NCBI GenBank assembly: GCA_014871385.1
Contig: CM026421.1
Span: forward strand, 27,812,705 to 27,876,704
Source: Ceratodon purpureus
Taxonomy: Eukaryota > Streptophyta > Bryopsida > Pseudoditrichales > Ditrichaceae
Direction of reading: 5' to 3'
Length of the DNA: 64,000 nucleotides
Part shown: positions 61,171 to 64,000 of the stretch, in pieces
Position numbering within the stretch: the stretch's first letter is position 1
How the letters are laid out: each line of letters begins with the position of its first letter
Made by a program: the position numbers and the translations under genes
Notes under the pieces: generated by a model
What the model was told of the DNA's origin: nothing
Database searches by the model: none
The model's input: only the letters and a program-made list of their open reading frames with translations

Positions 61171-63423
61171 AGCTGGTGATGCGATGTGAGAGTACGCCGT
61201 TGCCGCCTTTCAGATGCTCAAGTCAAACATATCCCTAAAATTCGTGTAGGAGTGTTTCTCATCGAATTCATAAGACGTCAAGCATCATGACGGAAGACAT
61301 GGCACTCTTCTGGAATCTGGCTTAGATGTCTGGACATAGGAATATTGTTTAAGCTGTGCAATCTCTCTGCTGGTGGCTACAGGCAGAATGGCAAGACGTT
61401 GAAGCATGTGCACACACTAAGATACATACAATGTCAACGAGTCAGCGACAGGATGCACCGTGTTTTGAACCGCTTGGAGATCACAATGTCAATCGCCGTG
61501 CCCTCACCGTGTAAACAAATTATGGCACGCTCCACATTATGGTCGGTGACATATCGGAGCTCGCACAGATGATACGGATGAATCTACAGTAAACGATATT
61601 TACATCAGATCTTTCTTTAGAAGTGACTCATCTAATTAGGACAAAACAATCATTCGTGAGGATTAAATTCAATTTTTGTATGTAAGAAGTCCACTCGTCA
61701 GACGTGATAAGTTGATGACAGTGGCTTTACGAGAGGCAACGTGTCGATACACTCGCAACTACGAGCAACACACGATCGACATGCAGCAGGCTGCTAGAGA
61801 TTGCAGCCAAGAATAGGTGGTGAAATAGGTCTCTCCAGGTGCTTGAGAAGCTGTCAAGTTCCTCCTTGAATGACACGGATGTGTTTTTCTGTTGTTAGCC
61901 TAAATTAACCTTTTCGGAACTTAAAAGATTCCTGTTTCGTCAGACGTGTTTCGTGCATCTGATATATATTATAAATTTGAAATCAATAATTTATGCAAGT
62001 TAGTACACAGTAGAAGCTTTTGAGCGGCTCGGATACTATTCCTACAGTTTCACATGTGATATCTGGCGTGGTGCATCAACTTTTGTCAAAATGCTGACTG
62101 ACAATGAGCAGGCTGAGAAAATGGAAGGGTTCGGAACTTAGTTTTATGTACTGCTCCAGAGTTAGAATTCCCGACTGTGCACAGCTACGCAGACTCGTGT
62201 GAATTACTACCATGTTCGAAAGGGAAACGGATAGCAAATCCCTTAAGTTCGACCAAAAGAATTACAGATTTCTTGATTTTTCCAGAGCTCGTTCAGATAG
62301 AAATTAGTGTAACTTGACATTGCATCAAAGTCTGGAAAACCTAATTGCCTTATTTCACAGGTCACACACCAAAAAACTCGATAAAAGTTTCACAGTGCGC
62401 ATACTCTTAACCTCTCAGCTAGAAAACTCTAGTTCAAAATAGCCCACTATGAAAGACTTACGTAGCAGTAACGTGGTTGTGGAGAAGCTGCTAAGCTTAG
62501 TACTTGTACACAGCATGTAAACCGTTCCGACGAATCGTCCACCTTCGCCAGCGGCCAGGTCCTCGCTCTGTCGGTCAGCTCCTTGAAGCGGGTGGAAGTG
62601 ATTGTACTAACTGATGCTATGGGCACCTGTCGCGGCACAGCACAAAGCGAAATTGGCTGCTTTCTGATCCGGTGAAACAACGGTACATTAAGTATCACCT
62701 CGTGACGCAGGATTTGACACAAAAAGATTCCATCCGGAACATCCATGTGATGATCCGCTGTCACCATTACATACAATTGAACCGCAACATGTTCAATGAG
62801 GTATGCCATTCCCGTATTCTGACTCTTTTGTGCATGTCACCATATTGTGACCCATGCTAACCTTCAGTGACCATCGCGAACTCTCATAAGCCTAGAAAAC
62901 AGTCCAGTTAGTAATATTTGCTAGCTTTCCAACAACAGGCAGCTTGAACTGCCCATCACAACGTGAAAAAATCGCCCACATCATGCTCATGATTCCACAT
63001 AACGCAACATCGTGAAGAAAGCCAAGTATAAGTTGCACATGAATCCAACTAAGTTGACAGAGTGTTGCAGCTAGCTAGCGATGCCATAGATCAGCCTTGT
63101 CACATACCAATCACGATAGCAAACCCTTTGCACTCAAAACTAGCCGCAGCTGTACCCAGGAATCCGAGCAAGCAAGAATGACTCCAACATGTTTGAGAGA
63201 ACATGAATCACAGTTGAGTCCACAAGAGAAATGTAGATAACAGACAGAATGATACCAGGTCAGGGCACACAACACAACTTCCGAAATCTTATCTGCATCG
63301 CCATCTGCTTCTGCCGAGAACGGGGCGTTCGCTGGGGTTCGAGTTCCTGGGAACTACGTCGTCCCGCCGAGGTGAGGGCCGAGGCGAGATCAGTGTGTGG
63401 GTTCAGAGCTCTTTGAGTCTGTT
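61171..63423. other. Intergenic region, no supported gene
   Basis: Upstream of the membrane-protein gene on the minus strand. A minus frame at 62809-62447 contains a possible exon between a CGCGACAG acceptor and a GTAAGT donor, but no homology or neighbouring exon supports it. AT content is moderate and no repeat stands out. Confidence 0.4.
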
Positions 63424-63459
63424 GCTCTAGTTTTTGCTCATAGATTGTGGCTATGGTGA

Positions 63460-63921
63460 ATGGAGCTTGCTTGGATGGGCCCCGCACCCAGCTACCGGCT
63501 TCTGCACTCGCTGTTCCTGCCGCCCCTGCCCTCCCCCTCCGTCATATGCCTCACTGCTCGCAGGGCTAGTAAATGCGCTTCCATTCGGGGAGCGTCCGGG
63601 GTGGTGGAGCTATGTAGACAATCATGGAGCCCGGGCTACTTGCCCAGCCCTGGACGCGCTGGGATTTCGACCCTGCAAAGTGGGTCCAATTACGTGGGTT
63701 TTGGCGAGAGAGAATCGGACAGGAGCGGCTTCGGCGTCGCTAGAAACTCTAGAAGCGACCGCGGTGTGGTGGGCAGCAGCTGGACTAAAGCCGGTGGTGA
63801 TTCTGCTTCTGCTTCATCCAAGGGCGTTGGTGATTCCGAGCAGACACGCACTTCCAGGCGGTCGCCACCGTCGAAGAGAGCTGGTAGACGTCCAATTCTT
63901 ACACTTGATGGAAGGGTTTAA
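63460..63921 (+). CDS. Possible N-terminal exon of a gene running off the window
   Basis: A 153-codon frame, Leu/Pro-rich at first and then Ser/Arg/Gly-rich (SRSDRGVVGSS, TSRRSPPSKRAGRRP), in GC-richer DNA than its surroundings. It could be a transit or disordered N-terminus. A second ATG frame starts at 63453 and ends soon after CTCGCAG. No domain recognised; the true frame and the rest of the gene are outside reach. Confidence 0.3.
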   Translation: MELAWMGPAPSYRLLHSLFLPPLPSPSVICLTARRASKCASIRGASGVVELCRQSWSPGYLPSPGRAGISTLQSGSNYVGFGERESDRSGFGVARNSRSDRGVVGSSWTKAGGDSASASSKGVGDSEQTRTSRRSPPSKRAGRRPILTLDGRV

Positions 63922-64000
63922 GCAATTGTTGTTTGTTCTCTGTACATTCGGAATGTGGGCCGGAGTAGACATAGAATGGTTGTCGGACAAGCGGTTTCTC

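Noticed and set aside
62447..62809. 120-codon minus frame with possible splice borders
   Set aside because: A single possible exon without neighbours or recognisable domain.
1..64000. CRISPR arrays, rRNA, tRNA, bacterial operons
   Set aside because: No spaced identical repeats of array type and no recognisable tRNA or rRNA; gene structure is eukaryotic throughout.

Overview
The window reads as nuclear DNA of a land plant. Genes have many short exons with GT..AG introns, sit on both strands, and are separated by long AT-rich intergenic stretches full of microsatellites and old transposon debris. Recognisable families are plant ones: a VAL/HSI2-like B3-CW repressor, a STRUBBELIG-family receptor pseudokinase, an RGH3/ZRSR2-type splicing factor, a glyoxal oxidase and a plant GNAT. 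Gene style and base composition suggest a bryophyte, perhaps a moss such as Physcomitrium. That placement is inference; no marker in the window proves it.

Layout. (1) 1-13.3 kb: intergenic DNA holding one large element, 1322-13315 (11,994 bp). It has matching terminal inverted repeats and a perfect 9-bp target duplication (TAATCCTAT, 1313-1321 and 13316-13324), as Mutator-like elements do. It carries a coiled-coil/RING-like ORF broken only by stop codons, a multi-exon leucine-rich-repeat gene remnant, a methyltransferase-like gene split by a nested Harbinger/Tourist-like MITE, a SWIM zinc-finger ORF with two stops, and two intact ORFs. No DDE transposase was recognised. (2) 14.7-18.35 kb, minus: VAL-like B3-CW gene, eleven exons traced. 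(3) 18.35-22.4 kb: divergent promoter region dense in microsatellites. (4) 22.42-27.22 kb, plus: U2AF35-related (RGH3/ZRSR2) gene. (5) 27.2-29.0 kb: AT-rich foldback-like DNA. (6) 29.0-33.05 kb, minus: TBC Rab-GAP of the TBC1D13 type. (7) 36.87-38.74 kb, plus: glyoxal oxidase-like gene with intact catalytic motifs but two frame lesions. (8) 39-43.9 kb: A-rich desert with five copies of a roughly 100-130 bp module. (9) 45.5-50.85 kb, plus: SRF receptor-like pseudokinase, 16 exons, predicted 726 aa. (10) 50.9-56.3 kb: AT-rich repeat DNA, then a microsatellite block. (11) 56.29-58.48 kb, plus: GNAT acetyltransferase. (12) 59.87-61.17 kb, minus: four-exon multipass membrane protein of unknown function, 246 aa. 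(13) 63.4 kb to the end: a possible gene start cut by the window edge.

The host genes do not form one pathway. They cover chromatin/transcription (VAL-like), minor-intron splicing (RGH3-like), membrane traffic (TBC), cell-surface signalling (SRF), wall or extracellular oxidation (GLOX) and acetylation (GNAT). The most unusual part is the 12-kb element at the left, with its cargo, its nested insertion and its apparently methylation-type decay. Exon boundaries were set by hand from splice consensus and reading phase. Phases close exactly in the SRF, TBC, U2AF-related, GNAT, VAL-like and membrane-protein models.
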